From Paralimibaculum aggregatum (lineage in GTDB: Bacteria; Pseudomonadota; Alphaproteobacteria; Rhodobacterales; Rhodobacteraceae): DNA of 49,757 bases. The stretch's first letter is position 1. Each line of letters starts with the position of its first letter. The notes beneath the pieces are model-generated. The model searched no databases and was not told the DNA's origin. It was given only the letters and a program-made list of their open reading frames with translations. The DNA is taken from NCBI RefSeq assembly GCF_030270585.1, contig NZ_BSYI01000041.1:1-49757 (forward strand), in the 5' to 3' direction. Made by a program: the position numbers and the translations under genes. Positions 1-8,625 of the stretch are shown here, piece after piece.

Positions 1-180
1 GGCCTGGCCGGGTGGCGGGCCTCGCCGGGCGGCACCGGGCCGCCGGCACCGGGGCGCAGGCGCCGGGATGCGGGTGGCTGGCTGCAGGCTGCGGGCGCGG
101 GGCCTGGCCGGGCGGCGGGCCTGGCCGGGCGGCGGGCTTTACCAAGTGGCGGGCCTTGCCGGGCGGGGCTGGCGGTGCGG
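1..180. repeat. GC-rich short direct repeats at window start
   Basis: A 17-nt unit close to CTGGCCGGGCGGCGGGC recurs with variations (near 3-20, twice at about 113-138, and a diverged copy near 150-170). No coding feature fits. Frames that run through this stretch into the next gene have implausible Gly/Arg/Ala composition and are taken as spurious. It resembles the other locus-specific minisatellites in this window. The array may continue left of the window. Confidence 0.6.
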
Positions 181-265
181 GGGCCGACACGGCTTCGGGC
201 TGCGGCAGGTCGGACATTGCATCGCCTGCCGGCCGCTGCCACTCTCGCGCGAGCGAGGGCGGCCC

Positions 266-1294
266 ATGCGTATCTTCCACAACCCCGACCACGACCGGCA
301 CGACAGCCGCTCCGAGCTGCATGACGGCCAGCTCGGGCGCAGCTTCGAATGCCCCGAGCGCATGGCGGTGATCCGCGATGCGCTCGCCGCCGCCGGCTTC
401 GCGCCGCCCGCGCCGCCGCCCGCCCCGGTGCCGCGGGCGCTGCTCGAGCGGGTGCATGCGCCAGCCTATCTGGATTTCCTCGAGACCGCCCATGCCCGCT
501 GGGTCGCGGCGTATCGCACGCCGGACGCGATCGCCTTCACCTATCCGGTGCCGGGGCTGCGCCGCACCGCGCCGCCGGCCCCGATCGCCGCGGCGCTCGG
601 CTACTGGAGCTTCTCCGTCGACACCTGCATCACCGAGGGGAGCTGGGGCGCCGCCCGCTCGGCCGCTGCCTGCGCCCGGGCCGCCGCGCTCGCCGCCGCC
701 GAAGGCCCGGCCTTCGCGCTGGCCCGCCCGCCGGGGCACCACGCGCATGGCGATCTCTTCGGCGGCTACTGCTACCTCAACAACGCCGCCATCGCCGCCG
801 AGACGCTGCTGGAGGCCGGTGCCGCCCGCGTCGCGGTGCTCGACATCGACTACCACCACGGCAACGGCACGCAGGCGATCTTCTATGGCCGCGGCGATGT
901 GCTCACCGTCTCGATCCATGCCGACCCGGTGCAGGCCTTCCCGTATTTCCTCGGCCATGCCGACGAGGGCGGCACCGGCGCGGGCGAGGGCTGCAACATG
1001 AACCTGCCGCTGCCCGAGGGCACCGCGATCGCGGCCTGGCGCGCGGCGCTCGACACCGCCTGCCGGCGCATCGCCGGGCACGGCGCCGAGGCGCTCGTGG
1101 TCTCGCTCGGGGTCGACACCTACGAGGGCGACCCGATCAGCCGCTTCCGCCTCGCGGAGGGGGACTTCCCCGGCATCGGCGCGCGCATCGCCAGGCTGCG
1201 GCTGCCGACGGTCTTCGTGATGGAGGGCGGTTATGCCATAGCTGCCCTCGGGCGCAACGTGGCCGGGGTGCTCGGGGGCTTCCTCGGGCGCTGA
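266..1294 (+). CDS. Histone deacetylase family protein / acetylpolyamine amidohydrolase-like
   Basis: Predicted zinc-dependent deacetylase of 342 aa. Bacterial members remove acetyl groups from acetylated polyamines or similar small amides, or from acetyl-lysine; the substrate cannot be fixed from sequence. The family core is intact: PPGHHAH with the His pair at residues 158-159, DIDYHHGNG with zinc ligands D195 and H197, a third ligand at about D284 (GVDTYEGD), and the catalytic Tyr in EGGYA at about residue 323. The HADP...FPYFLG...ADEGG stretch is typical of the acetylpolyamine amidohydrolase branch. The start at 266 is preferred because it begins with the family-typical MRIFHNPDH and follows a GCGAGGG-like ribosome site. 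An upstream in-frame ATG at 68 would add 66 residues read from repeat DNA. No signal peptide, so it should act in the cytoplasm. Confidence 0.9.
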   Translation: MRIFHNPDHDRHDSRSELHDGQLGRSFECPERMAVIRDALAAAGFAPPAPPPAPVPRALLERVHAPAYLDFLETAHARWVAAYRTPDAIAFTYPVPGLRRTAPPAPIAAALGYWSFSVDTCITEGSWGAARSAAACARAAALAAAEGPAFALARPPGHHAHGDLFGGYCYLNNAAIAAETLLEAGAARVAVLDIDYHHGNGTQAIFYGRGDVLTVSIHADPVQAFPYFLGHADEGGTGAGEGCNMNLPLPEGTAIAAWRAALDTACRRIAGHGAEALVVSLGVDTYEGDPISRFRLAEGDFPGIGARIARLRLPTVFVMEGGYAIAALGRNVAGVLGGFLGR

Positions 1295-1341
1295 GGCCGG
1301 CCGGCGCCGGCGCGCCGCCAAGCGGAGGGGAACCGAAGACG

Positions 1342-2655
1342 ATGCCGAGGCTGCTGAGCCATCACCCGAAGCGCTATGCGCTGACCAACGAGCTCCACGC
1401 CCGGCCGTTCCAGCCGATGCCGGCGCCGGGCCGCGTGACGCATCTGGCGTTCAAGATGCCCGAGAAGGCCGCCGACCGCGACCCGGAGATCGACCGCGCC
1501 CATCTGATCGACCTGATCGACCGCCACGGCGGCCCGCATCCGGCCCCCGGCGCCAATCACTATGCCAACGATTTCGGCCGCTTCCGCTTCACCTGGGAGC
1601 GGCATACCGAGTTCGTCTCCTATGCGCTCTGGGAGCGCGGCCCGGGCGACGAGCTGTTCGGCGGCGAGCTGGTCGAGCTGTTTCCCGAGGACTGGCTGGC
1701 CGCCGCGCCGGGCCGGGTGGTCGCCGCCACCGAGATCGAGATCATCGAGGCCGCGACCCGCGAGCAGGCGCGCCAGCGCATCGAGGCCAGCCTGCTGCGC
1801 CGGTTCAACCTCGAGAGCCTCGCGATCGCCGACGTGCTCGACGGCAATGCCTGCGCGCTCGGCGATTTCCGCATCGACCAGGAGGGCTTCACCCGCTTCG
1901 CCGTGGTGGTCTACGGCGATGTCGGGCCGCGGCGGACCGGCCGGCTGATCCAGCGGCTGATCGAGATCGAGACCTATCGCAGCGTCGCCATGCTGGCGCT
2001 GCCGCTGGCGCGCCGCACCGCGCACCGCCTGAACGAGATCGAGACCCAGCTGACCCGGCTGATCGAGCAGGTGGCGCGCGAGACCGGCGAGCGCCCGGAG
2101 GCGACGATCCTGACCGAGCTGACCGCGCTCGCCGCCGAGCTCGAGGCGCTGTCGGCGCGCAGCGCCTTCCGCTTCGGCGCCGGCCGGGCCTATGCGGCGA
2201 TCGTCGAGGACCGGATCGCCTCGCTGCGCGAGGAGCGCTATGGCGGCTCGCAGCTCTTCTCGGAGTTCATGGCGCGGCGCTTCGCCCCGGCGCAGCGCAC
2301 CTGCGAGGCGGCGGAGCGGCGGCTCTCGGAGCTGGCGGTGCGCACCAGCCGGATCTCCGAGCTGCTGCGCACCCGGGTCAACTTCGCCGTGGAGGCGCAG
2401 AACCAGCAGCTGCTCGAATCGATGGACCGGCGCGCCGCGCTGCAGCTGCGCCTGCAGCAGACCGTGGAGGGGCTGTCGGTGGTGGCCATCAGCTACTACG
2501 CCGTCAGCCTGGCGAGCTATCTGCTGGTGCCGCTGGCCAAGGCGGCGGGGATCTCGAAGGAGCTGCTGACCGCCGCCGTGGCGGTGCCGGTGATCGCCGG
2601 GGTCTGGGCCTTCGTGCGCCGCATCCGCAAGGGGATCGAGCACGGCGGCGAGTGA
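1342..2655 (+). CDS. DUF3422 family membrane protein
   Basis: 437 aa protein matching the DUF3422 family, which is common in alpha- and betaproteobacteria and has no established function. The N-terminus shows the family hallmark NELHARPFQPMPAP (about residues 14-27). The middle is rich in charged helices, likely coiled coil (about 210-370). Two hydrophobic segments near the C-terminus (about 375-430) should anchor it in the inner membrane, with a short basic tail RRIRKGIEHGGE. The ATG at 1342 follows GGAGGGG at 1324-1330. It lies 47 bp after the deacetylase gene on the same strand, so the two may be cotranscribed. It converges on the next gene with only a 22-bp gap. Confidence 0.88.
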   Translation: MPRLLSHHPKRYALTNELHARPFQPMPAPGRVTHLAFKMPEKAADRDPEIDRAHLIDLIDRHGGPHPAPGANHYANDFGRFRFTWERHTEFVSYALWERGPGDELFGGELVELFPEDWLAAAPGRVVAATEIEIIEAATREQARQRIEASLLRRFNLESLAIADVLDGNACALGDFRIDQEGFTRFAVVVYGDVGPRRTGRLIQRLIEIETYRSVAMLALPLARRTAHRLNEIETQLTRLIEQVARETGERPEATILTELTALAAELEALSARSAFRFGAGRAYAAIVEDRIASLREERYGGSQLFSEFMARRFAPAQRTCEAAERRLSELAVRTSRISELLRTRVNFAVEAQNQQLLESMDRRAALQLRLQQTVEGLSVVAISYYAVSLASYLLVPLAKAAGISKELLTAAVAVPVIAGVWAFVRRIRKGIEHGGE

Positions 2656-2677
2656 ACGCGCCGCCGGGCCGGGCGGC

Positions 2678-3448
2678 TCAGTCGCCGCCGCAGCCGCCGC
2701 CGTCGCCATCGCCGCCGTCGCCGCCATCCGAAGCATCGGATCCGACGCCGACCTCGACCGCAAAGGCCTGCGCGCCGCCGAGCCCGAGCAGCGCGCCGAG
2801 GGTCATCGCTCCGCCGACCAGCATCAGGAAGGCGCCGAAGCCGAGGGGCAGCGACCAGCCGGCGCCGATCCCGCCGGCGAAGAGCAGGCTGCCGGCCGAC
2901 ATCATCGCCGGCGCCGCGATCAGGCGCCGCGGCATCGCCCGCTCGCCGTGCGGCGCGAACAGCCTCGGCTCGCTCCCCGCGGCGAAGCGCCCCTCGGGAT
3001 GCGGCCAGAAGCGCAGCGGCGGGTCCTCGCCGAAGACCCGGCGGTAGCTCGTCAGGGTCCTGGCATAGTCGGCCTTCAGCCGCGCCGCCTCCGCCCTGCC
3101 GCCGCCGGAGGGGCGGTGGTGCAGCGGCCGGCCGAGCACATCGCCGCAGAAGCGCTCCCAGTAGCCCCGGGTGTCGGCCAGATGGGCATGCCAGACCAGA
3201 TCCACCGCCACCGAGGGCACCGCCCGGTGCGGCACCAGCACCGCGAGATAGGCGAAGCGGCGGTACTCCGCGATCGCCGCCTCGGCGGTGCTGCGGCGCC
3301 AGCGGCACAGCGCCGCCAGCCGCTCGGCGAAGCCGCGCTCGGGAGGCCGCGCCCCGGGCTCGGGATCGTGGTCGAAATCATAGCCGGCGACCCGCTCCCA
3401 GAGGGCGGGGTCCGGCAGCGCCGGCTGGCTGCGGCTAGAAGAGCGCAT
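2678..3448 (-). CDS. GRDP-like (glycine-rich-domain protein type) membrane protein
   Basis: 256 aa protein. Residues about 20-150 resemble the GRDP-like domain (PF07173, best known from plants but present in bacteria), shown by SVAVDLVWHAHLADTRGYW followed by CGDVLGRPLHHRP. The motif pattern vDlvWHaH...Y...C...G...H is the reason for the call. Residues about 170-225 form two hydrophobic segments, and the tail is almost only Gly, Asp and Ser (GGDGGDGDGGGCGGD). The function is unknown; the His/Cys pattern could bind a metal, but that is inference. The start at 3448 overlaps the end of ubiA by 14 nt, so translation is probably coupled and the gene cotranscribed with ubiA. Confidence 0.7.
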   Translation of the reverse strand: MRSSSRSQPALPDPALWERVAGYDFDHDPEPGARPPERGFAERLAALCRWRRSTAEAAIAEYRRFAYLAVLVPHRAVPSVAVDLVWHAHLADTRGYWERFCGDVLGRPLHHRPSGGGRAEAARLKADYARTLTSYRRVFGEDPPLRFWPHPEGRFAAGSEPRLFAPHGERAMPRRLIAAPAMMSAGSLLFAGGIGAGWSLPLGFGAFLMLVGGAMTLGALLGLGGAQAFAVEVGVGSDASDGGDGGDGDGGGCGGD

Positions 3449-4385
3449 CCAGGAACAGCCCCGCGGCGAAGGCGAGCCCGCCATAGCGCGTCTGCCGGAA
3501 CAGCTGCAGGCAGAGCTCGGGGTCCTCGGTGTCGAGCCGGCGGAGCTGCGAGACCATCTGGCCGACCAGCCCGGCAAGGCCCAGCAGCCCGAACAGCCCG
3601 CCGCCCGCCACCAGCACCGCCAGCGCCCCCAGCAGCGCCACCGCGGCCGAGAAGATCTGCAGCCATGTGACGGTGTCGTCCTCGAACAGGCGGGCGGTGG
3701 ACTTGACGCCGATCAGCGCGTCGTCCTCGCGGTCCTGATGCGCATAGATCGTGTCGTAGTGCAGCGTCCAGGCGATGCCGGCGAGATAGGCCAGGATCGC
3801 CGCCAGCCCGAGGCTGCCGCCATGCGCCGCATAGAGCAGCAGCGCGCCCCAGTTGAAGGCGATGCCGAGGAACACCTGCGGCCACCAGGTGAAGCGCTTG
3901 GCGAAGGGATAGACCGCCACCGGCACCAGCGCGAGCACGCCGAGCGCCACCGCGAGGTCGTTGAAGGTGAGCAGGATCAGGAACGAGACCAGCGACTGCG
4001 CCACCGCCCAGAGCACGGCATTGGCGGCCGAGACCTGGCCGCTCGGCAGCGGGCGCGAGCGGGTGCGGTCGACCTTGGCGTCGATGTCGCGGTCCACCAG
4101 GTCGTTCCAGGTGCAGCCGGCGCCGCGCATCAGCAGCGCGCCGATGGTGCAGGCCGGGAACAGCCAGAGATCGACCCAGGCCCAGCCCTCGGCGTTCGCC
4201 GCCAGCAGGATGCCCCACCAGCAGGGCAGCAGCAGCAGCCAGGTGCCGATCGGCCGGTCCATCCGGCTGAGCCGCATGAACGGTCGCCAGCGCTCCGGCG
4301 CGAAGGCGTCGACCCAGTTGCGGGCGGTGGCGTCCTTGACCCTTCCCTCGGGCAGGGCGACGCGGTTTATTGGCAGCTCCTCCAT
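3435..4385 (-). CDS. ubiA: 4-hydroxybenzoate polyprenyltransferase
   Basis: 316 aa integral membrane prenyltransferase of ubiquinone synthesis, joining the polyprenyl chain to 4-hydroxybenzoate. Both Asp-rich prenyl-diphosphate/Mg2+ motifs are present: NDLVDRDID at residues 94-102, followed by a KVDRTRSRPL stretch, and a second motif DREDDALIGVKSTA about 120 residues later. About eight or nine hydrophobic segments are visible, and the length is normal for the family. The start at 4385 is chosen because the longer frame runs back through rsmE on the other strand. ubiA and rsmE start only 30 bp apart and diverge, an order I associate with Rhodobacterales. The GRDP-like gene overlaps its 3' end. 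Confidence 0.95.
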   Translation of the reverse strand: MEELPINRVALPEGRVKDATARNWVDAFAPERWRPFMRLSRMDRPIGTWLLLLPCWWGILLAANAEGWAWVDLWLFPACTIGALLMRGAGCTWNDLVDRDIDAKVDRTRSRPLPSGQVSAANAVLWAVAQSLVSFLILLTFNDLAVALGVLALVPVAVYPFAKRFTWWPQVFLGIAFNWGALLLYAAHGGSLGLAAILAYLAGIAWTLHYDTIYAHQDREDDALIGVKSTARLFEDDTVTWLQIFSAAVALLGALAVLVAGGGLFGLLGLAGLVGQMVSQLRRLDTEDPELCLQLFRQTRYGGLAFAAGLFLDALF

Positions 4386-4415
4386 GGCCCCGGATATCGC
4401 ACGAGAGGCAGAAGA

Positions 4416-5144
4416 ATGCAGCCGAAAATACGCCTCCATGTCGATCTTCCGCTGGCTGCGGAGGCCGAGGTCGGGCTGGCCCGCGAACAGGCCCACTACC
4501 TGTTCTCGGTGATGCGCCTCGCGGCCGGCGACCGGGTCGCGCTGTTCAACGGGCGGGACGGCGAATGGGCCGCCGAGGTGGTCTCCGCCGGCAAGCGCGC
4601 CGGGGTGCTGGCCTGCCGCGAGCGGCTGCGGCAGCAGACCGTGCTGCCCGATCTCTGGCTGCTGTTCGCGCCGCTCAAGAAGGCGCGGACCGATTTCGTC
4701 GCCGAGAAGGCCTGCGAGATGGGCTGCGCGCGGCTCTGGCCGGTGTTCACGCAGCACACCAATGCCGAGCGGGTGCGCCCGGACCGGCTGCGCGCCCATG
4801 CCGTGGAGGCGGCCGAGCAATGCGGCCTGCTCGCGGTGCCCGAGGTCGCCGAGCCCTGCCCGCTCGCGGCGGCGCTGGCGGGCTGGGACCCGGCGCGCCG
4901 GCTGCTGTTCTGCGACGAGCGCGGCGGCGGCGTGCCGGCCTTCGCGGCGGTGCAGGCCGCCGGCCCCGGCCCCTGGGCGGTGCTGGTCGGGCCCGAGGGC
5001 GGCTTCTCCGAGGCCGAGGCGGAGCGGCTGCGCGCCCTGCCCTTCGCCCATGCCGCCAGCCTCGGGCCGCGCATCCTGCGCGCCGACACCGCGGCGGTGG
5101 CGGCGCTGGCGCTGCTGCAGGCCGCCGCGGGCGACTGGCGATGA
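4416..5144 (+). CDS. rsmE: 16S rRNA (uracil(1498)-N(3))-methyltransferase
   Basis: 242 aa SPOUT-class methyltransferase that methylates N3 of U1498 in 16S rRNA. The N-terminal PUA-like part contains HYLFSVMRLAAGDRVALFNG (about residues 27-46). The C-terminal knot shows VGPEGGFSEAEAERLRA and LGPRILRADTAAVAAL, the SAM-binding signature of RsmE. The ATG at 4416 follows AGAGG at 4404-4408 with 7 nt spacing. The stop codon overlaps the start of the next gene in an ATGA arrangement, so the two are translationally coupled. Confidence 0.95.
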   Translation: MQPKIRLHVDLPLAAEAEVGLAREQAHYLFSVMRLAAGDRVALFNGRDGEWAAEVVSAGKRAGVLACRERLRQQTVLPDLWLLFAPLKKARTDFVAEKACEMGCARLWPVFTQHTNAERVRPDRLRAHAVEAAEQCGLLAVPEVAEPCPLAAALAGWDPARRLLFCDERGGGVPAFAAVQAAGPGPWAVLVGPEGGFSEAEAERLRALPFAHAASLGPRILRADTAAVAALALLQAAAGDWR

Positions 5145-5683
5145 TCCCGGAGAAGCTCGCCCGGCTCCTGCCCTGGGCGGAGCCGCTGGCCACCGGGCTC
5201 GCGGCGCTCTGGCTCGGCTGGATCGGGGCCGGGCACGCCGCGGCGGGCAACGTGTTCGCGCTGCTGCCGCTGCTCGGCGCGGCGGCGGCCGGGACCTGGG
5301 CCTGGGCCTCGGCGCGGCGGCTCAGGCTGCGGCTGCGCCAGGCCGGGCTCGGCCCCGGCCTGGTGCAGATCGAGGAGGGCCGGGTGATCTATTTCGGCCC
5401 CGAGACCGGCGGCGTCGCGGCGCTCGACCTGCTCTCGGCGATCCTCGTGGTGGCGGATGCCGAGGGCGGTGTGGCGCGCTGGGTGCTCGAGGACGAGCGC
5501 GGCGGGCGGCTCGAGATCCCCGGCGGCGCGCTCCGGGCCGAGCGGCTGCCCGACCTCTTCGGCGCCCTGCCCGGCTTCGCCCCGGACGCGGTGCTGCGGG
5601 CCCTGGCCACGGCACGCGCCGAGGGGCGGGCCGCCCCGGTCTGGCGCCGCCCGGCAACCGGCCCGCGGATCGTGCGCGGCTGA
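5141..5683 (+). CDS. Conserved small membrane protein, unknown function
   Basis: 180 aa protein coupled to rsmE by an ATGA overlap. Two hydrophobic segments lie in the first 65 residues (ATGLAALWLGWIGAGHAA and the VFALLPLLGAAAAGTWAW region). A soluble domain of about 115 residues follows, with VIYFGPETGGVAALDLLSAI and WVLEDERGGRLEIPGGALRA. I have the impression that similar proteins with a YFGPETGG motif occur in Rhodobacterales, but I know of no assigned function. The layout (short membrane hairpin plus a PH-like soluble domain) is an inference from the hydrophobicity pattern. A 20-nt tandem array starts immediately after its stop codon. Confidence 0.75.
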   Translation: MIPEKLARLLPWAEPLATGLAALWLGWIGAGHAAAGNVFALLPLLGAAAAGTWAWASARRLRLRLRQAGLGPGLVQIEEGRVIYFGPETGGVAALDLLSAILVVADAEGGVARWVLEDERGGRLEIPGGALRAERLPDLFGALPGFAPDAVLRALATARAEGRAAPVWRRPATGPRIVRG

Positions 5684-5689
5684 GGCCGG

Positions 5690-6181
5690 CCCGGAGCGGC
5701 TGAGGGCCAGCCAAGGGCGACCCGCGGCGGCAGAGGGCAGCCCAAGGCAGCAAAGGGCGACCCACGGCGGCAAAGGGCGGCCCATGGCGGCAAAGGGCGG
5801 CCCGCGGTGGCAATGGGTAGCCCGCGGCGGCAAAGGGTAGCCCGCGGTGGCAAAGGGTAGCCCGCGGTGGCAATGGGCGACCCGTGGCAGCAGAGGGCAG
5901 CCCGTGGCGGCAAAGGGCGGCCCGCGGCGGCTGAGGGCGGCCCGGAGCGGCTAAGGGCGGCCCACGGCAGCCGAAGGGCGGCCCGCGGTGGCAACGGGCG
6001 GCCCATGGCGGCAAAGGGCGGCCCGCGGTGGCAATGGGTAGCCCACGGCGGCAATGGGCGGCCCATCGCGGCAAAGGGCGGCCCATCGCGGCAATGGGCG
6101 ATCCGTGGCAGCAGAGGGCGGCCCGGAGCGGCTGAGGGCGACCCGCCGCGGTAAAGGGCGGCAGAGGGCGGCGGAAGGCGG
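5690..6181. repeat. 20-nt tandem array between convergent genes
   Basis: From 5721 to 6161 there are 22 successive units fitting CCCRYGGCGGCAAAGGGCGG. All are exactly 20 nt except one 21-nt unit at 5961-5981. Degenerate or half units flank the run (5690-5720 and 6162-6181). Units differ at a few positions (CAAAGGG/CAATGGG/CTGAGGG; GCGG/GTAG/GCGA), so the array is old or under drift, but length is strictly held. 20 is not a multiple of 3, and the array shows open frames on both strands that should not be annotated as genes. It fills the space between the 3' ends of the small membrane protein gene and the DMT exporter gene. Confidence 0.95.
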
Positions 6182-6182
6182 A

Positions 6183-7118
6183 TCAGCCCCGCGGGACGGC
6201 GCCGCGGCGCAGCCCGATCAGGTTCTGCGCCAGCCCGAGCCCGGCGAGGATCAGCACCGCCGCCACCGCCAGCCGCGGCGAGGGCGTCTCGCCCAGCACC
6301 GCCCAGCCGAACAGCACCGCCCAGATCGGCACCTGGTAGTTCACGTTGGACAGGAACCCCGGCCCGGCCGAGCGGATCACCTGCAGCAGCATCACCGTGG
6401 CCAGCGCGGTCGGCGCGATGCCGAGATAGACCAGCGCCGCCAGCCCCTCCGGGCTCGCCTCCGCCGCCAGCGGGTCCTCGAGCAGGAAGGCCAGCGGCAG
6501 CACCATGATCGCGGCGATCATCAGCGCCGCGGCGGCGAAGGGCAGCAGCCCGAGCTGCGGCGCGCGCTTCGAGACGATCGAGCCCGAGGCATAGCCCAGC
6601 GCGGTCAGCAGGCAGGCGCCGATCGCCAGCGCCACCGGCGAATCGGAGCCGGCCGGATCGGGCGCGGCGAAGGCGGCCGGGCCGATCAGCACCAGCACGC
6701 CGCAGAAGCCGAGGCCGAAGCCGGCCACCTTGCGCGGCGTGATCCGGTCTCCCGGCACGAAGACATGCGCCAGCGGCAGCACGAAGAGCGGCACCGTCGC
6801 CATCAGCACCCCGGCCAGCCCCGAGGGAATGTGGCGCTGCGCCCAGGCGAGGCTGGTGAAGGGCATCGCGTTGGCGAGGAAGGCGACCGCCGCGGCGGCG
6901 AGCCAGAAGCCGCGCTGCTCGGCGGTGGCGAAGCCCGGCAGCCGGCGCCCGGTGGCCCGCATCACCCCGAGCAGCATCGCCGCGCCGAGCGCCAGCCGCA
7001 CCCCGGCGATGGTCAGCGGCGTGAATTCCCGCGCCGCCACCGTGGTCGCCATGAAGGCCGCGCCCCAGATCATTCCGAGGCACAGCAGGAAGGCCCAGTC
7101 GCGGCGGGTGGCGGACAT
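6183..7118 (-). CDS. DMT superfamily (EamA) exporter
   Basis: 311 aa protein with about ten hydrophobic segments in two EamA repeats (about residues 8-145 and 160-300). The first repeat has the usual GMIWGAAFMATTVAAREF and GVRLALGAAMLL signatures, and the second has LVYLGIAPTALATVM and WAVLFGWAVLGETPS. Members export amino acids and other metabolites; the substrate here is unknown. The ATG at 7118 (MSATRRDWAF) has CAGGAG upstream; the longer frame adds an unlikely Gly/Pro-rich leader. It is divergent from serC with a 203-bp gap. A role in amino acid export is possible from the context but not shown. Confidence 0.88.
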   Translation of the reverse strand: MSATRRDWAFLLCLGMIWGAAFMATTVAAREFTPLTIAGVRLALGAAMLLGVMRATGRRLPGFATAEQRGFWLAAAAVAFLANAMPFTSLAWAQRHIPSGLAGVLMATVPLFVLPLAHVFVPGDRITPRKVAGFGLGFCGVLVLIGPAAFAAPDPAGSDSPVALAIGACLLTALGYASGSIVSKRAPQLGLLPFAAAALMIAAIMVLPLAFLLEDPLAAEASPEGLAALVYLGIAPTALATVMLLQVIRSAGPGFLSNVNYQVPIWAVLFGWAVLGETPSPRLAVAAVLILAGLGLAQNLIGLRRGAVPRG

Positions 7119-7241
7119 CGGTACTCCTGGGGCTGCCCCCCCGCCGCAGCGCGGCGCACCGGCAGCGGCCACGGGAGGGATGCGACACACTGTCGGCGCT
7201 AGCCGACATCACCCGCTTGCGCAAGCCCGCGCCGCCTGCTA

Positions 7242-7292
7242 GCTGAGCGGTGGGCGCGTCGCCGGGTATGGGCAAGCGGCGGCGGGCTCAGC
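7242..7292 (+). promoter_or_regulatory. Candidate structured leader RNA of serC
   Basis: A perfect 7-bp stem is formed by GCTGAGC (7242-7248) and GCTCAGC (7286-7292), enclosing a smaller CGCCG/CGGCG hairpin (7260-7264 with 7277-7281). It ends about 17 nt before the serC ribosome site GGAG (7310-7313). A cis-regulatory 'serC RNA motif' has been described upstream of serC in Rhodobacterales. I do not remember its consensus well enough to claim a match, so this is a position- and structure-based candidate. Confidence 0.4.
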
Positions 7293-7321
7293 GATCTTGC
7301 CCTGACGATGGAGCGCGTCTC

Positions 7322-8509
7322 ATGACGTTCCCCGAGAAGGCCGCCGCGCGGCCTGCGCAGAAACCTGCGCGTCCCGAGTTTTCCTCCGGTCCCTGTGCCA
7401 AGCGTCCCGGCTGGTCCGCCGCCCGCATCGCCGAGCTGGCGATGCTCGGCCGCTCGCACCGGGCCAAGGCGCCGAAGGCGCAGCTCGCCGCCGCCATCGA
7501 GCGCACCCACCGGCTGCTCGGCCTGCCCGAGGACTACCGCATCGGCATCGTGCCGGCCTCCGATACCGGCGCCTTCGAGATGGCGATGTGGACGATGATG
7601 GGCGCCGCCCCGGTCGACATGCTGGCCTGGGAGAGCTTCGGCAAGGGCTGGATCACCGATGCGGTGAAGCAGCTCCGGCTGGCCGACTGCCGCACTCTCG
7701 AGGCGCCCTATGGCGCGCTGCCGGACCTCGCCGCGGTGCGCCCCGATGCCGATATCGCCTTCACCTGGAACGGCACCACCTCCGGCGCCCGGGTGCCGGA
7801 TGCCGACTGGATTCCCGCCGACCGGCAGGGGCTGACCTTCTGCGACGCCACCTCCGCCGCCTTCGCGCAGGCGATCGACTGGCCGAAGATCGACGTCGCC
7901 ACCTTCTCCTGGCAGAAGGTGATGGGCGGCGAGGCGGCGCATGGCATGCTGGTGCTCTCGCCCCGCGCGGTGGCGCGGCTGGAGAGCTTCGTGCCGGACC
8001 GGCCGCTGCCCAAGGTGTTCCGCCTCACCAAGGGCGGCAAGCTGATCGAGGGCGTGTTCCGCGGCGAGACCATCAACACCCCCTCGATGCTCGCGGTGGC
8101 GGACTATACCGACGCGCTCGACTGGGCCGAGGAGATCGGCGGGCTGGCGGCGCTGACCAGCCGCGCCGACGCCAATTTCGCGGCGCTGCAGGGCTGGGTC
8201 GAGGAGACCCCCTGGGTCGAGAACCTGGTGGCCGAGCCGGCGTATCGCTCGAACACCTCGGTCTGCCTGAAGATCGTCGACCCGGCGGTGGCGGCGCTCG
8301 ACGAGGCCGGCCAGCGCGCCTTCGCCAAGCGGATGGTGGCGGCGCTCGAGGCCGAGGACGTGGCCTATGACATCGGCGGCTACCGCGATGCGCCTCCGGG
8401 CCTGCGGATCTGGTGCGGCGCGACGGTGGACACCGCCGATGTCGCCCGGCTGACGCCCTGGCTCGACTGGGCCTTCGCCGCCGCCCGCGCCGAGCTCGCC
8501 GCCGCCTGA
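7322..8509 (+). CDS. serC: Phosphoserine aminotransferase
   Basis: 395 aa PLP-dependent enzyme making 3-phosphoserine from 3-phosphohydroxypyruvate and glutamate, the second step of serine synthesis. It belongs to the form found in alphaproteobacteria, beginning [18 protein letters not shown] and using a PLP lysine at about K199 in [13 protein letters not shown]. Other supporting stretches are [29 protein letters not shown] and [17 protein letters not shown]. The ATG at 7322 is preceded by GGAG (7310-7313); an upstream ATG at 7250 would read through the candidate leader RNA. serA follows on the same strand 116 bp later and supplies the substrate. Confidence 0.95.
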   Translation: MTFPEKAAARPAQKPARPEFSSGPCAKRPGWSAARIAELAMLGRSHRAKAPKAQLAAAIERTHRLLGLPEDYRIGIVPASDTGAFEMAMWTMMGAAPVDMLAWESFGKGWITDAVKQLRLADCRTLEAPYGALPDLAAVRPDADIAFTWNGTTSGARVPDADWIPADRQGLTFCDATSAAFAQAIDWPKIDVATFSWQKVMGGEAAHGMLVLSPRAVARLESFVPDRPLPKVFRLTKGGKLIEGVFRGETINTPSMLAVADYTDALDWAEEIGGLAALTSRADANFAALQGWVEETPWVENLVAEPAYRSNTSVCLKIVDPAVAALDEAGQRAFAKRMVAALEAEDVAYDIGGYRDAPPGLRIWCGATVDTADVARLTPWLDWAFAAARAELAAA

Positions 8510-8625
8510 GCCGGCCCGCGGCCGCGCCGCGCCCCTTCCAGATGCCGCGCGCGCCGGGCAGCCGGCGCCCGCAGCCTGTTCCCCTCGCATCGACCGCGCC
8601 CGCGGGCGCACAGGAGACGTTCCCC

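Noticed and set aside
1231-2763. 510-codon minus-strand frame opposite the DUF3422 gene
   Set aside because: Shadow of a real gene; Leu/Arg/Asp/Gln-rich text typical of antisense of GC-rich coding DNA.
5322-6086. Minus-strand frames reading GRPLPPWAALC-type repeats
   Set aside because: Produced by the 20-nt array in all three frames; no start context and the frames extend into the antisense of a real gene.
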